Positions 1-8,251 of a stretch of DNA of 64,000 bases are shown piece after piece (within the stretch, counting starts at the first letter, position 1; each line of letters starts with the position of its first letter). The notes under the pieces were generated by a model that searched no databases, was not told where the DNA came from, and worked only from the letters and a program-made list of their open reading frames with translations. A program made the translations under genes and the position numbers. This DNA is from CAZDQL01 sp964507325 (GTDB taxonomy: Bacteria > Planctomycetota > UBA1135 > GCA-002686595), in NCBI GenBank assembly GCA_964507325.1, contig CAZDQL010000021.1:11625-75624 (forward strand), given 5' to 3'.

Positions 1-167
1 TGTTAGTAGAGGCTTTACGGCGGTCGGACTTCAGGGATGCCCACGGAAAGGGGGCAGTCCAGCCCTGTAGACCTCCGGGGGGCTCGTCCCGATGTGGGAC
101 GAAATACTGCAAGCCCACAGGAGTATCCATATGATATCACACAGCTACCAACCCCCGAGGTCCACCG

Positions 168-1046
168 ATGTCCGAACGAACCCAGACCCCCGAGACCCCC
201 TTCCAACCCCTCAGCGGTTGGGCGGTCCTGATCCCCTGGCTGGCCGCCCTGGTCGCTCTGGTCGTGCTCCTGATTCGCGGCCCAGACGAGGTGCGCATCG
301 GCTGCGCGGTGGCGGCGCCCTTGCTGATCGTGATCCTGCCGGGGTTCTTCGTCGTGGAGCCGAACCTGTCGCGGGTGCTCGTGCTCTTCGGGCACTACCG
401 GGGATCGGTGCGCCGCGACGGGTTCTTCTGGACCAACCCCTTCACCCTCAAGCGCCCTGTCTCCCTCCGAGCCCACAACCTGGACAGCGACAAGCTGAAG
501 GTGAACGACCTGCTCGGGAACCCGATCGAGATCTCGGCCGTGGTCGTCTGGCGCGTGCAGGACACGGCCCACGCCATCTTCGACGTCGAGGACTTCGAGC
601 ACTTCGTCAGGGTGCAGAGCGACGCGGCCCTGCGTCACCTGGCCCTCTCCTACCCGTACGACAAGGGGATGACCGACGAGGTCGAGACCACCCTGCGCGG
701 CAGCACCGAGGAGGTGGCGCAGATGCTCGAGGCCGAGCTCCAGCAGCGTCTAGACCAGGCGGGTATCGAGGTGCAGGAGGCGCGGCTCAACCACCTGGCC
801 TACGCCGCGGAGATCGCCGGGGCGATGCTGCAGCGCCAGCAGGCCAAGGCGATCGTCGCCGCCCGCCAGCAGATCGTCGAGGGCGCGGTGGGCATGGTCC
901 AGATGGCTCTGGACCAGCTCAGCGACAAGGAGATCCTCGAGCTCGACGACGAGCGTCGCGCTACCCTGGTGGGGAACCTCTTGGTCGTCCTGTGCGGCGG
1001 CGCGAGCCCCCAGCCGGTCCTCAACACGGGGACCCTCTACTCCTGA
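168..1046 (+). CDS. SPFH/band 7 domain membrane protein
   Basis: The 292-residue protein has two adjacent hydrophobic segments near the N-terminus (about residues 17-36 and 44-63). An SPFH/band 7 domain of the prohibitin/stomatin type follows: a beta-rich part around residues 68-150, then a helical part rich in Glu, Gln and Ala at about 170-250. It ends in a short tail with 'LNTGTLYS'. SPFH proteins form membrane-anchored oligomers that organise membrane microdomains or regulate proteases; the partner here cannot be read from sequence. The next gene, a ribbon-helix-helix protein, starts 7 bases after its stop, an arrangement I recognise from other bacteria with this SPFH subtype. The start is the first ATG giving a sensible membrane N-terminus; its ribosome site (GAGG) is weak. 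Confidence 0.85.
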   Translation: MSERTQTPETPFQPLSGWAVLIPWLAALVALVVLLIRGPDEVRIGCAVAAPLLIVILPGFFVVEPNLSRVLVLFGHYRGSVRRDGFFWTNPFTLKRPVSLRAHNLDSDKLKVNDLLGNPIEISAVVVWRVQDTAHAIFDVEDFEHFVRVQSDAALRHLALSYPYDKGMTDEVETTLRGSTEEVAQMLEAELQQRLDQAGIEVQEARLNHLAYAAEIAGAMLQRQQAKAIVAARQQIVEGAVGMVQMALDQLSDKEILELDDERRATLVGNLLVVLCGGASPQPVLNTGTLYS

Positions 1047-1052
1047 TCGCAC

Positions 1053-1253
1053 GTGGATGCGGAGAGCAAGTCCGACGAGACCCCCCCGCGGAGGAAGGCC
1101 TCGCGCAAGGCCTTCCTCCTGCGGCTGCCCCCCGATCTGCACGAGGAGTTGCGTCACTGGGCCGCGCAGGAGCTGCGTAGCCTGAACGGACAGATCGAGT
1201 ACCTCCTGCGTCAGGCAGTGCGGCGCAGGGGGAGAGGGAAGGACGGAGATTGA
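1053..1253 (+). CDS. Arc-type ribbon-helix-helix protein
   Basis: This small protein of 66 residues starts with GTG. The N-terminus is basic. A core reading 'KAFLLRLPPDLHEELRHWA' followed by 'SLNGQIEYLLRQAVRRR' gives the strand-helix-helix pattern of Arc/MetJ DNA-binding proteins, in which the strand contacts DNA as a dimer. It lies 7 bases after the SPFH gene and is probably co-transcribed with it. An antitoxin role is possible for RHH proteins, but no toxin-like gene adjoins it. An ATG one codon downstream is out of frame, so GTG is preferred. Confidence 0.7.
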   Translation: MDAESKSDETPPRRKASRKAFLLRLPPDLHEELRHWAAQELRSLNGQIEYLLRQAVRRRGRGKDGD

Positions 1254-1308
1254 GGGTGAGTAGAATCCCCCCCATGCTGCCGGCGAAGGTGCTGAGGAAG
1301 GCGAAGAA

Positions 1309-2229
1309 GTGACTCCTCCGAGCCATTCGGACGACATTCCGACCACTCTCGACATCCACCTCGGCGACAACGCCGAGGTCACCCCGCAACTGCCCGCCGA
1401 GGGGTTCGACCTGATCTACATCGATCCGCCCTTCAACACGGGCAAGCGGCAGTCGCGACCTCAGCTCCGGACCGTCCGCGACCCCGAAGGAGATCGCGTG
1501 GGTTTCCAGGGTCAGCGCTACAGGACGACGCGCATCGGCAGCCAGTCCTTCGCCGACGGGTTCGACGACTACCTCGGTTTCCTGGAACCGCGACTGCGGG
1601 AAGCCCACCGCCTGCTCCAGCCCTCGGGCAGCCTGTTCCTGCACCTCGACTACCGGGAGGTCCACTACGCCAAGGTCCTGCTCGATGCCATCTTCGGACG
1701 CGAGTCCTTCCAGAACGAGATCGTCTGGGCCTACGACTACGGGGCTCGCACCAAGCGGCGCTGGTCGCCGAAACACGACAACATCCTCTGGTACGCGAAG
1801 GACCCCGACTCGTACACCTTTCGCTACGACGACATCGACCGCATCCCCTACATGGCGCCCCGGCTCGTGGGCAAGGAGAAGGCCGAGCGGGGCAAGACGC
1901 CGACCGACACCTGGTGGCACACGATCGTCAGCCCGACCGGGAAGGAGAAGACCGGCTACCCCACCCAGAAGCCGCTCGGCGTCGTCGAACGGATCGTCCG
2001 CGTCCATTCGAACCCCGGAGACCTGCTGCTCGACTTCTTCGCCGGCAGCGGGACCCTCGGGGAGGCGGCGGTCCGGAATGGGCGCAGCGCGGTGCTGGTG
2101 GACAACAGCGAAGAGGCCGTGCGAGTGATGGCCCAACGCCTCGCCTTCGCGCAGCCGCGCTTCCACGGCTACACGCCCGGGGACGACTCGAGGTCACCGA
2201 GGCGCAGGACCAGTCGACCGACTCCGTAG
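1309..2229 (+). CDS. Solitary site-specific DNA methyltransferase (N4-cytosine/N6-adenine, beta class)
   Basis: The protein has 306 residues. Motif IV (DPPF, residues 39-42, in the context IDPPFNTGK) precedes the AdoMet-binding motif I (DFFAGSG, residues 242-248). That order is the beta class of amino-methyltransferases, which transfer a methyl group from AdoMet to adenine N6 or cytosine N4. It starts with GTG, with a good GAGGAAGG ribosome site 7 bases upstream. No restriction endonuclease or specificity subunit is adjacent, so it is probably an orphan methyltransferase with a regulatory or protective role. The recognition sequence cannot be deduced. The protein is complete, and the C-terminal tail is short and basic. 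Confidence 0.88.
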   Translation: MTPPSHSDDIPTTLDIHLGDNAEVTPQLPAEGFDLIYIDPPFNTGKRQSRPQLRTVRDPEGDRVGFQGQRYRTTRIGSQSFADGFDDYLGFLEPRLREAHRLLQPSGSLFLHLDYREVHYAKVLLDAIFGRESFQNEIVWAYDYGARTKRRWSPKHDNILWYAKDPDSYTFRYDDIDRIPYMAPRLVGKEKAERGKTPTDTWWHTIVSPTGKEKTGYPTQKPLGVVERIVRVHSNPGDLLLDFFAGSGTLGEAAVRNGRSAVLVDNSEEAVRVMAQRLAFAQPRFHGYTPGDDSRSPRRRTSRPTP

Positions 2230-2265
2230 GCCGAGGCCCCGGAGCGGTCGACGGCTCCGTCCAGA

Positions 2266-4794
2266 TCACTCGAAGAGGATCATCACCCCATCGGTGAAGT
2301 TCGACGTCGGCCCGGGGTTCCAATCGCGGAACCAGCCCTGGAAGTGCCACGTCTCCCCCGGCTGGATCGCCACGGGACCTGCGGGGGTGGGGGTGTCGGT
2401 CAGATCGAGGGTCAGGCTCATCCAACCCGCCGGTCCGGTCGACTGGATGTCGTCGACGTAGCGCCCGATCGCTCCACCTACACAGAGGATCCCCTGACTG
2501 CCCGGGGGCCAGGGCACGAAGCCCGCATCGAGGGAGTTGAGGAACATCCCGAACTGCCCGGGGGGGAGCTGCTGCGCGGCGAGCGCGACGCGGTTGTCCT
2601 CCACCGCGGTGCTACCCACGGCGTGCAGCAGGGCGGACTTGCCGGTCGAGTTCAGGTCCGCCGGACCGCAGTAGGAATCCCCGATCAACTCGCAGGTCAC
2701 CACCGACGCGAGGAAGCCGTCGATCGCCGCTTCGAAGATGTATGGAGAGGCCTTGGCGTGGGCGGTGAAGCGCATCTGGAAGGTGTCGGAGGGGACGAGC
2801 CCCGCCGCATCCAGGTCATCAGCGGTCAAGCGCTTGGTCACCCAGCCCCCCGTCACCGTGGTCTGGTGACTCTCGAGGACCTCCCAGCTGGTGCCATCGT
2901 CGGTCGCAGACACCTCGAAGTAGTCCTCCCCGCTGGTGTACTGCATGTCGAGCCAGAGCGAGTAGCGGATCAGGGGCCCGCCCCCGGTCAGATCGAGCAC
3001 CGGCGACGTCAACGTCACCGTTCCGTTGTGAACGCTGCTGGAGCCGGACTGGTTCCCCGTCACCCAGCAGATGCCGTTGCCGTCGACATCGGTCCCCGGG
3101 GCGTACGGCCAATTAGAGTCCGCCACCGGTTCGGCGCGCTCCCAGGCACCGGAGGTCGCGCCGGAGACCTCTGAGGTCCACCCCAGGTCCTCTCCAAAGT
3201 CGTCCCAGAGCTCGATCGCCGGCACGCCCACGTCCACCGTGTAGACGTCGTTCGGCGCCGTGGGGGGATCGAGGATGGGCCCGCAATCCTCGTCGGTGAA
3301 GTAGAAGTAGAACTGCGGCTCGTCCCCACAGCTCGCCGCCGGCATCCAGGCGCTGTACACGCCGTCGCCTTCTGGGTCGGTCATCGGCAAGACGTGGTAC
3401 ATGCCCGGCCCGAAGCGGTAGTGGAGGTCCAGCGTACCGGTGCCCCTAGCGGTGGCGGTGATCTGGGTCATCTGACCCGGTGACAGGGAGTCGGGGGGAT
3501 GACCGTCGATCCCCACATAGGCGGGCAGACACGCCGCGGCGCTCAGGGTGATCACCGACGAGATGAAGGGGTGGAACCAGGTGGTGATGTTGGCCGTGCC
3601 GCCATCGCACAGATGGCAGTAGCTCATGATCGTCCCGCTCGAGGTGCAGAGCTGCTCGTCCTGGCAGGGACCCCAGTACGCCTCCGGGGGGCATTCGTCG
3701 AGGGGCGGGCAGTAGTCGTGGGTGTGGTAGGAGGCGAAGTTGTGGCCGAGCTCGTGGGCGATGACCATGAAGTCCCAGTTGCTCGGCTGCTGCACCACCG
3801 GGAAGGCGACACCGCCATTGATGTTGCCCGACACCGAGAAGGTGTAGTAGTGGCTCGTCTCGCACAGGACGTCGACCCAGGCCACGCCACAGCCCAGGTT
3901 CGCTCCACTCAACAGGTGCCCGATGACCGCGTCCTCGGGGATCTGTCCACCCCACTCGGACTGCAGCTCGTAGAGCACGTCGATGCAGTTGCCACCCGCA
4001 TCCTGGGCGTCCCAGGGATCGTCAGGCGTGGTCCAGAGGTTCAAGTAGGGGAAGGTGAGCACCGTGTGCGCCTGCTCCTCGTAGCGGTTGCTGACGTAGG
4101 AGAGCAGGGTTACCACGTAGGTCACCATGGCGGGCTCGTCGGCGAAGACCAGGGAGAGCTGGTAGTCCCCTTCGATGGCTATCGTGCACTCCCGCGGAGA
4201 GCATTCCGACTGGGGCGCGAGGGGCGGGTCGAAGGGCGTGGCCGGAATCCCCTCGGGTCGACTCGCCGCGCACTCGAACTCGAACTGCTCCCCCTTGCGC
4301 GCCATGGCGCGTTCGGTGGTCATCAGGACGTCGCCACCTCCGAAGGTGCCGTCGTCTCCACGACGCGGCAGCAGGTGCACGAGCGTGCCCCCCAGGTGGA
4401 TCCATCCGCTGCAACCCGCATTGGAGAAGGAGAGGTGCACGTCGGTACCCGCTCGACCGAGCACCTCGCCCTGCCACAGGCTGAGCTCCACCGCCTCCAT
4501 CAACTCGGGGGCGGGTCGGCCGTCGATGTGCAAGCCGAAACGCCGTCGCTCGACGTCGATGCGCTCGAGGTCCAGATCCACAGCCGTCCCGTCGGGTAGG
4601 GGAGCGCCCACGAGCGTCACGCGCTCGAAGCCGGATAGCACGCGCAGCGCCTCGGCGTTCGGCATCAGGATCACCTCCTGCGCATCGCAGTCGGCGATCA
4701 CCGGGTCCAGCGGGAACGGAACTCGCTCCTGAGCGGTCGCGCTAACGCAAAGCAGCGCACCGCCGAGAAGCACCAGGAGGCGTGAGGGTCGCAT
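2266..4794 (-). CDS. Secreted M12-type zinc metalloprotease with planctomycete C-terminal domain
   Basis: The 842-residue precursor begins with a signal peptide ('LLVLLGGALLCVSATAQ'). The catalytic domain carries the metzincin zinc motif HELGHNFASYH at about residues 344-354 and a Met-turn (GTIMSYCH) downstream, so it should be an active zinc endopeptidase outside the cytoplasm. A jelly-roll-like region follows. The last 130 or so residues hold the pattern NSTG, GxFGMF, GxIGRYV, SNFTDG, which I recognise as a C-terminal domain repeated on many secreted proteins of deep planctomycetes. The second ATG (4794) is chosen because GAAGG lies at the right distance from it and abuts the first ATG (4803). 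The function of the terminal domain is unknown. Confidence 0.85.
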   Translation of the reverse strand: MRPSRLLVLLGGALLCVSATAQERVPFPLDPVIADCDAQEVILMPNAEALRVLSGFERVTLVGAPLPDGTAVDLDLERIDVERRRFGLHIDGRPAPELMEAVELSLWQGEVLGRAGTDVHLSFSNAGCSGWIHLGGTLVHLLPRRGDDGTFGGGDVLMTTERAMARKGEQFEFECAASRPEGIPATPFDPPLAPQSECSPRECTIAIEGDYQLSLVFADEPAMVTYVVTLLSYVSNRYEEQAHTVLTFPYLNLWTTPDDPWDAQDAGGNCIDVLYELQSEWGGQIPEDAVIGHLLSGANLGCGVAWVDVLCETSHYYTFSVSGNINGGVAFPVVQQPSNWDFMVIAHELGHNFASYHTHDYCPPLDECPPEAYWGPCQDEQLCTSSGTIMSYCHLCDGGTANITTWFHPFISSVITLSAAACLPAYVGIDGHPPDSLSPGQMTQITATARGTGTLDLHYRFGPGMYHVLPMTDPEGDGVYSAWMPAASCGDEPQFYFYFTDEDCGPILDPPTAPNDVYTVDVGVPAIELWDDFGEDLGWTSEVSGATSGAWERAEPVADSNWPYAPGTDVDGNGICWVTGNQSGSSSVHNGTVTLTSPVLDLTGGGPLIRYSLWLDMQYTSGEDYFEVSATDDGTSWEVLESHQTTVTGGWVTKRLTADDLDAAGLVPSDTFQMRFTAHAKASPYIFEAAIDGFLASVVTCELIGDSYCGPADLNSTGKSALLHAVGSTAVEDNRVALAAQQLPPGQFGMFLNSLDAGFVPWPPGSQGILCVGGAIGRYVDDIQSTGPAGWMSLTLDLTDTPTPAGPVAIQPGETWHFQGWFRDWNPGPTSNFTDGVMILFE

Positions 4795-4897
4795 TGGGAC
4801 CATCCTTCGTTCTGTGCCGGGACATGCACCCTAGCACGGCTAGCGCATTGAGTTGCACGTTTCCCGTTCCCCGGAAGGTCGGGCGCTACCCCTCCTC

Positions 4898-7156
4898 TCA
4901 GGGCACCTGTCGGAAGGCCTGCTGCGCCCGATAGCCTGCCGCGCGCGCCTCCACCTCGGCCGCCTGCTCCTCCCCCCCCAGTCCCCGCCAAACCTGCGCG
5001 GAACATTCAGCGGCCTCGACCGCTCGAGGCCAATCCCCCGTCTCCGCCAGGGCCGCCGCCAGGGTGTCGAGAACCTCCGGATCGCGTCCTTCGGTCTCGC
5101 GCTCGAGGGCCGTCGCCAACGACAGTGCCCGAGCGCCATCGCGCACGCCATCATCGGGACAGGTGGCCAGGGTCCACGCCAACCAGGAGCGGGCCCCTCG
5201 GTGCTCCGGCTGACGCTCCAGCAAGGCCTCCAGCTCCCCCACCGCATCCTGCCAGCGTGCATCGTCGAGTGCCGTCTGGATCAGTTGTCGTCGGGAGCCG
5301 TCGTGGTCGGGATCGCGTGCCAGCTCGGCGCGCCAGGCCGCAACGGCCTCATCCGGTCGATCGGAGGCAGCCAGGGCCAACCCCAGGTTGTAGTGGACGT
5401 CGGGCGACTCGGGGTAGATCTCGAGAGCGGCTTCGAAGTGCGTGATCGCCTCGCTCGCCCGACCGAGGGCCAGGAGGGTCCCGCCCAGTCCCGAACGAGC
5501 CTGGTAGTCCCCCTTGTCGAGGGCCAGGGCGCGCTCGAACACCGGGCGCGCGAGATCGGGACGACCACTCTCCACCAAGGCGACGGCGTAGCTCTTCTGG
5601 GCGAAGGGGTCCTGCGGCCGGGCTCCGGCGAGCTGCTTCAGGATCTCGAGGGCTCGAACGTGATCGCCTCCCTCCCGGGCGAGGTTCGCGAGTTGCACCG
5701 CCGCCTGCGGGTGACCCAGCTCGTGCGCGGCGAGGGTGTGTTCACGAGCCAGCTCCTCCTCCCCCAGCTGGTGGTGGAGCTCGGCCAGGTGCATCTCGAA
5801 CTCGGCCTGGTAGGTCGACGGCCGATCGAAGCCGAGGGAGCGATTCACCGCCCCCGAGGCGACCGCCACGAGGCAGCCCGCGGCGAGCAGCGCTGCGCGC
5901 ACGGGGGCCGCGCGCCAGCGCACGATGCGCGCCAGCGACCACGCGCCGAGGAGAGCCATCACCGGCACGGCGGGGAGGCGGTAGCGGGGCGTGTACCAGA
6001 AGACCACGCAGATCGCCAAAGGCACGAGGATCAGGAGCAGCGACGGCAGGTGCCTGCGCGGCTCTTCGCGGAGGAGCAGGAGAGCCGCGATCAGCGCGGG
6101 CAAGACCAGCCAGGCGACCGGGAGCGGCGTGAGCGCCAACCGCCCGGCGATGCCGCCGTCCCGCTCCAAGCTGGGTATGTACATGTCCCCGTACACGCGC
6201 CCGGAGAGGAACCACCAGCCCTTCTCAACCATCAGGCCCAGGGCCCGGCCGGGCTCGGCGCGCCACCATTCGACGCCCTTGGCGAAGAAGTGGGAGCTGG
6301 TCTGTCGCCAGCCGGCCTCGGGTCCATGGACCGCGCGCGTCTGCTCCCGGGCGTCCCAGCCCTGGGTGATCTTGTTGTCGGAGACCTCCTGGGCCGAGTA
6401 GGTCCCGTCGGCGTTGGGGTTGTTGCCGTGATAGAAGGTCAGACCGGCGTGGGCGCTGATCGGGATCAGCTCGCCGCAGGCCGCGAGGTTGTGGGCCGTG
6501 GCGGGCAGGACGGTCAAAGCGCCGGCGGCGAGCATCGATCCCGCAATCCGCACCCTCGCCCGCCCCTTGGCGGCCGCGAAGCACCAGAGCGCGAACACCG
6601 GCAGGGCCGCCAGGAGGGGCGGATAGGCCAGGCAAGCGAGCCCCGCGCACAACCCCAGGCTCACCCCACGCCGCACGTCGGGACCCTCCGCCAGGACCGA
6701 CGCGCGATCCAGGGTGAGAGTGACGAGGAAGGTCTGCAGGGTCCCCGCCAACACCCGTCCGTGGGCTGCAGCAGGCCCCATGGCGAGCAGCCAGAGCGCC
6801 GCCGCTCCCAGCCCCACCCCGCGACCGAAGGTGCGGCGGCCCAGTCGGGCGAGCAGAGCGGCGGTGGCCAGGTGCAGGAGCAACTGCAGGACGTAGAGGG
6901 TGACGAGTCCTCCTCCCACAGCGCGCAGCACCCCCAAGAGGTATGGGTACAGGGGAGCGGCGAAGAAGGGTTCCGAACCGATCAACTTCCCCGACGCCAG
7001 ATGGCCCGCCCAGTCCCAGTAGTAGGCGGCGTCGACGACCGGCTGTCGCGCGAAGGGGTTGTCGAGGTTCTCGAGGAGGACCAGTCCGTGGACGAGGGCC
7101 CCCACCGCAAGGATCCCCAGCAGGACCGGATCGAAGCGCCGCTGTCGATCGATCAT
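4898..7156 (-). CDS. Multi-pass membrane glycosyltransferase-like protein with C-terminal TPR repeats
   Basis: The protein has 752 residues. The N-terminal 430 or so residues contain about ten hydrophobic segments with a first periplasmic loop (DNPFARQPVVDAAYYWDWA) typical of the GT39/PMT superfamily, which transfers sugars from lipid-phosphate donors. The periplasmic loop around residues 230-310 is polar. The C-terminal half (about 440-752) is a run of tetratricopeptide repeats such as 'ARPVFERALALDKGDYQARSGLGGTLLALGR', arranged as a solenoid for protein interaction. Membrane transferase plus TPR fusions are common in Planctomycetota and relatives. The acceptor is unknown. The start is the first ATG of the frame and the ribosome site is not strong. 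Confidence 0.75.
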   Translation of the reverse strand: MIDRQRRFDPVLLGILAVGALVHGLVLLENLDNPFARQPVVDAAYYWDWAGHLASGKLIGSEPFFAAPLYPYLLGVLRAVGGGLVTLYVLQLLLHLATAALLARLGRRTFGRGVGLGAAALWLLAMGPAAAHGRVLAGTLQTFLVTLTLDRASVLAEGPDVRRGVSLGLCAGLACLAYPPLLAALPVFALWCFAAAKGRARVRIAGSMLAAGALTVLPATAHNLAACGELIPISAHAGLTFYHGNNPNADGTYSAQEVSDNKITQGWDAREQTRAVHGPEAGWRQTSSHFFAKGVEWWRAEPGRALGLMVEKGWWFLSGRVYGDMYIPSLERDGGIAGRLALTPLPVAWLVLPALIAALLLLREEPRRHLPSLLLILVPLAICVVFWYTPRYRLPAVPVMALLGAWSLARIVRWRAAPVRAALLAAGCLVAVASGAVNRSLGFDRPSTYQAEFEMHLAELHHQLGEEELAREHTLAAHELGHPQAAVQLANLAREGGDHVRALEILKQLAGARPQDPFAQKSYAVALVESGRPDLARPVFERALALDKGDYQARSGLGGTLLALGRASEAITHFEAALEIYPESPDVHYNLGLALAASDRPDEAVAAWRAELARDPDHDGSRRQLIQTALDDARWQDAVGELEALLERQPEHRGARSWLAWTLATCPDDGVRDGARALSLATALERETEGRDPEVLDTLAAALAETGDWPRAVEAAECSAQVWRGLGGEEQAAEVEARAAGYRAQQAFRQVP

Positions 7157-7232
7157 GCGCGACGCACCGGGCTCGGGCCGAGGGCGAGGGGCAGCGGAGA
7201 GATCGAGGCGGCGCGCGGCATCGGAACGGATC

Positions 7233-8054
7233 CTACCCTACGGGGGGGGAGGTCGAGCGTGAGCTCTCCCGCGTCGCGATCACCTCCTGCAGCTCCGCGG
7301 CCACCGCCAGGGCGATCGCACGCGGTTCCTTCGAGGTGCGCCCCAGACCGATCGGACAGCGCACGCGCGCGAGCGCTTCGGGGTCGAAGCCGCGCGATTC
7401 CAGTCGGCGCCGGAAGCGCTCCCACTTGCGCTCCGAACCGATCAAGCCCACGAAGGGGAAGGTGCCGCGGTTCAGGGCGCGGGCCAGGATCTCGAGATCG
7501 AGGGCGTGGCTGTGGGTCATCACCACCAGCAGGCTCTCGGCGGGCAGGTGGTCGACCTCCTCTTCGGGGGCGTCGACGAAGAGCGTCTCGTAGGGGCGCT
7601 CGGCGGGCAGGGCGGGCTGCAGCTGCGCCTCGTCGCGCGGATCGATCAGCACCAGATCGGCGTCCAGGTAGGGAGCCAGGCCTCCCAGGGCCTGACCGAC
7701 GTGACCGGCGCCGAAGACCGCCACGCGCGTGCGGGTCCAGGGGAAGGTCTCGACGAAGAGGGTCACCGCTCCCCCACAACACTGGCCCGCCTTCTCCGAG
7801 AGGGGCACCTCGATCGTCTCCGCCTGCCGCCCGGAACGCTCGAGCAGCAGACCGGCGTGCTCCAGGGCGAGTTGCTCCAGCCGGCCTCCGCCGACCGTCC
7901 CCCAGACCAGCTTCCCCCCGGCGACGATCATGCGCGTCCCCGCCTCCCGTGGGGTGCTCCCCCGAGCGGCGATCAGGGTCACCAGGGCGCAGGGAGTCCG
8001 CGCCTTCTCGCAGGCGCTGAGGGCCTCGAGCCAGGCGAGTTGGGAGGGGTCCAT
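7233..8054 (-). CDS. xdhC: XdhC/CoxI family molybdenum-enzyme maturation factor
   Basis: The 273-residue protein has the two-domain layout of XdhC: an N-terminal region with RGSTPREAG, GTVGGGRLE and a CCGG motif (around residue 92), then a Rossmann fold with VFGAGHVGQALG and a C-terminal 'GLIGSERKWERF...CPIGLGRTSKEP' block. In known cases XdhC binds the molybdenum cofactor, promotes its sulfuration and hands it to xanthine dehydrogenase or a related hydroxylase. No such enzyme is encoded in the window. It lies downstream of the selenocysteine-type C_GCAxxG_C_C gene on the same strand, separated by 197 bases, so co-transcription is uncertain. Confidence 0.88.
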   Translation of the reverse strand: MDPSQLAWLEALSACEKARTPCALVTLIAARGSTPREAGTRMIVAGGKLVWGTVGGGRLEQLALEHAGLLLERSGRQAETIEVPLSEKAGQCCGGAVTLFVETFPWTRTRVAVFGAGHVGQALGGLAPYLDADLVLIDPRDEAQLQPALPAERPYETLFVDAPEEEVDHLPAESLLVVMTHSHALDLEILARALNRGTFPFVGLIGSERKWERFRRRLESRGFDPEALARVRCPIGLGRTSKEPRAIALAVAAELQEVIATRESSRSTSPPVG

Positions 8055-8251
8055 GGGGGTGACGATACTGAACTGCCCCCCTTCAGTGTGCTTCCCTGGG
8101 ACGCAGCACCAGCGACCGGCGGTCGATCGTCTCTCAGGCCGGGGGGCCCACCGCGGTGTGCCCCCCCCACCCCAGCCTGTGGTGCCGGAGCCGGACGGGG
8201 GTCAGTTTCGCCCCAGGGGGGTCGTGGAGGCGGCCGCGGGCACCCGTCCCG

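Noticed and set aside
1274..1312. 12-codon leader peptide overlapping the methyltransferase start (GTGA)
   Set aside because: It has no ribosome site of its own, and the GAGGAAGG site inside it serves the methyltransferase GTG well.
2240..2259. 6-bp stem between the methyltransferase and the metalloprotease
   Set aside because: The stem is short with an 8-base loop and no T-run, so it is too weak to call a terminator.
4853..8020. Long plus-strand open frame opposite the TPR protein and xdhC
   Set aside because: It shows no domain and it mirrors two clear minus-strand genes.
8055..8251. G/C-run-rich spacer between xdhC and the selenoprotein as a regulatory element or quadruplex
   Set aside because: It has runs of C and G but no regular spacing that would support a defined structure.
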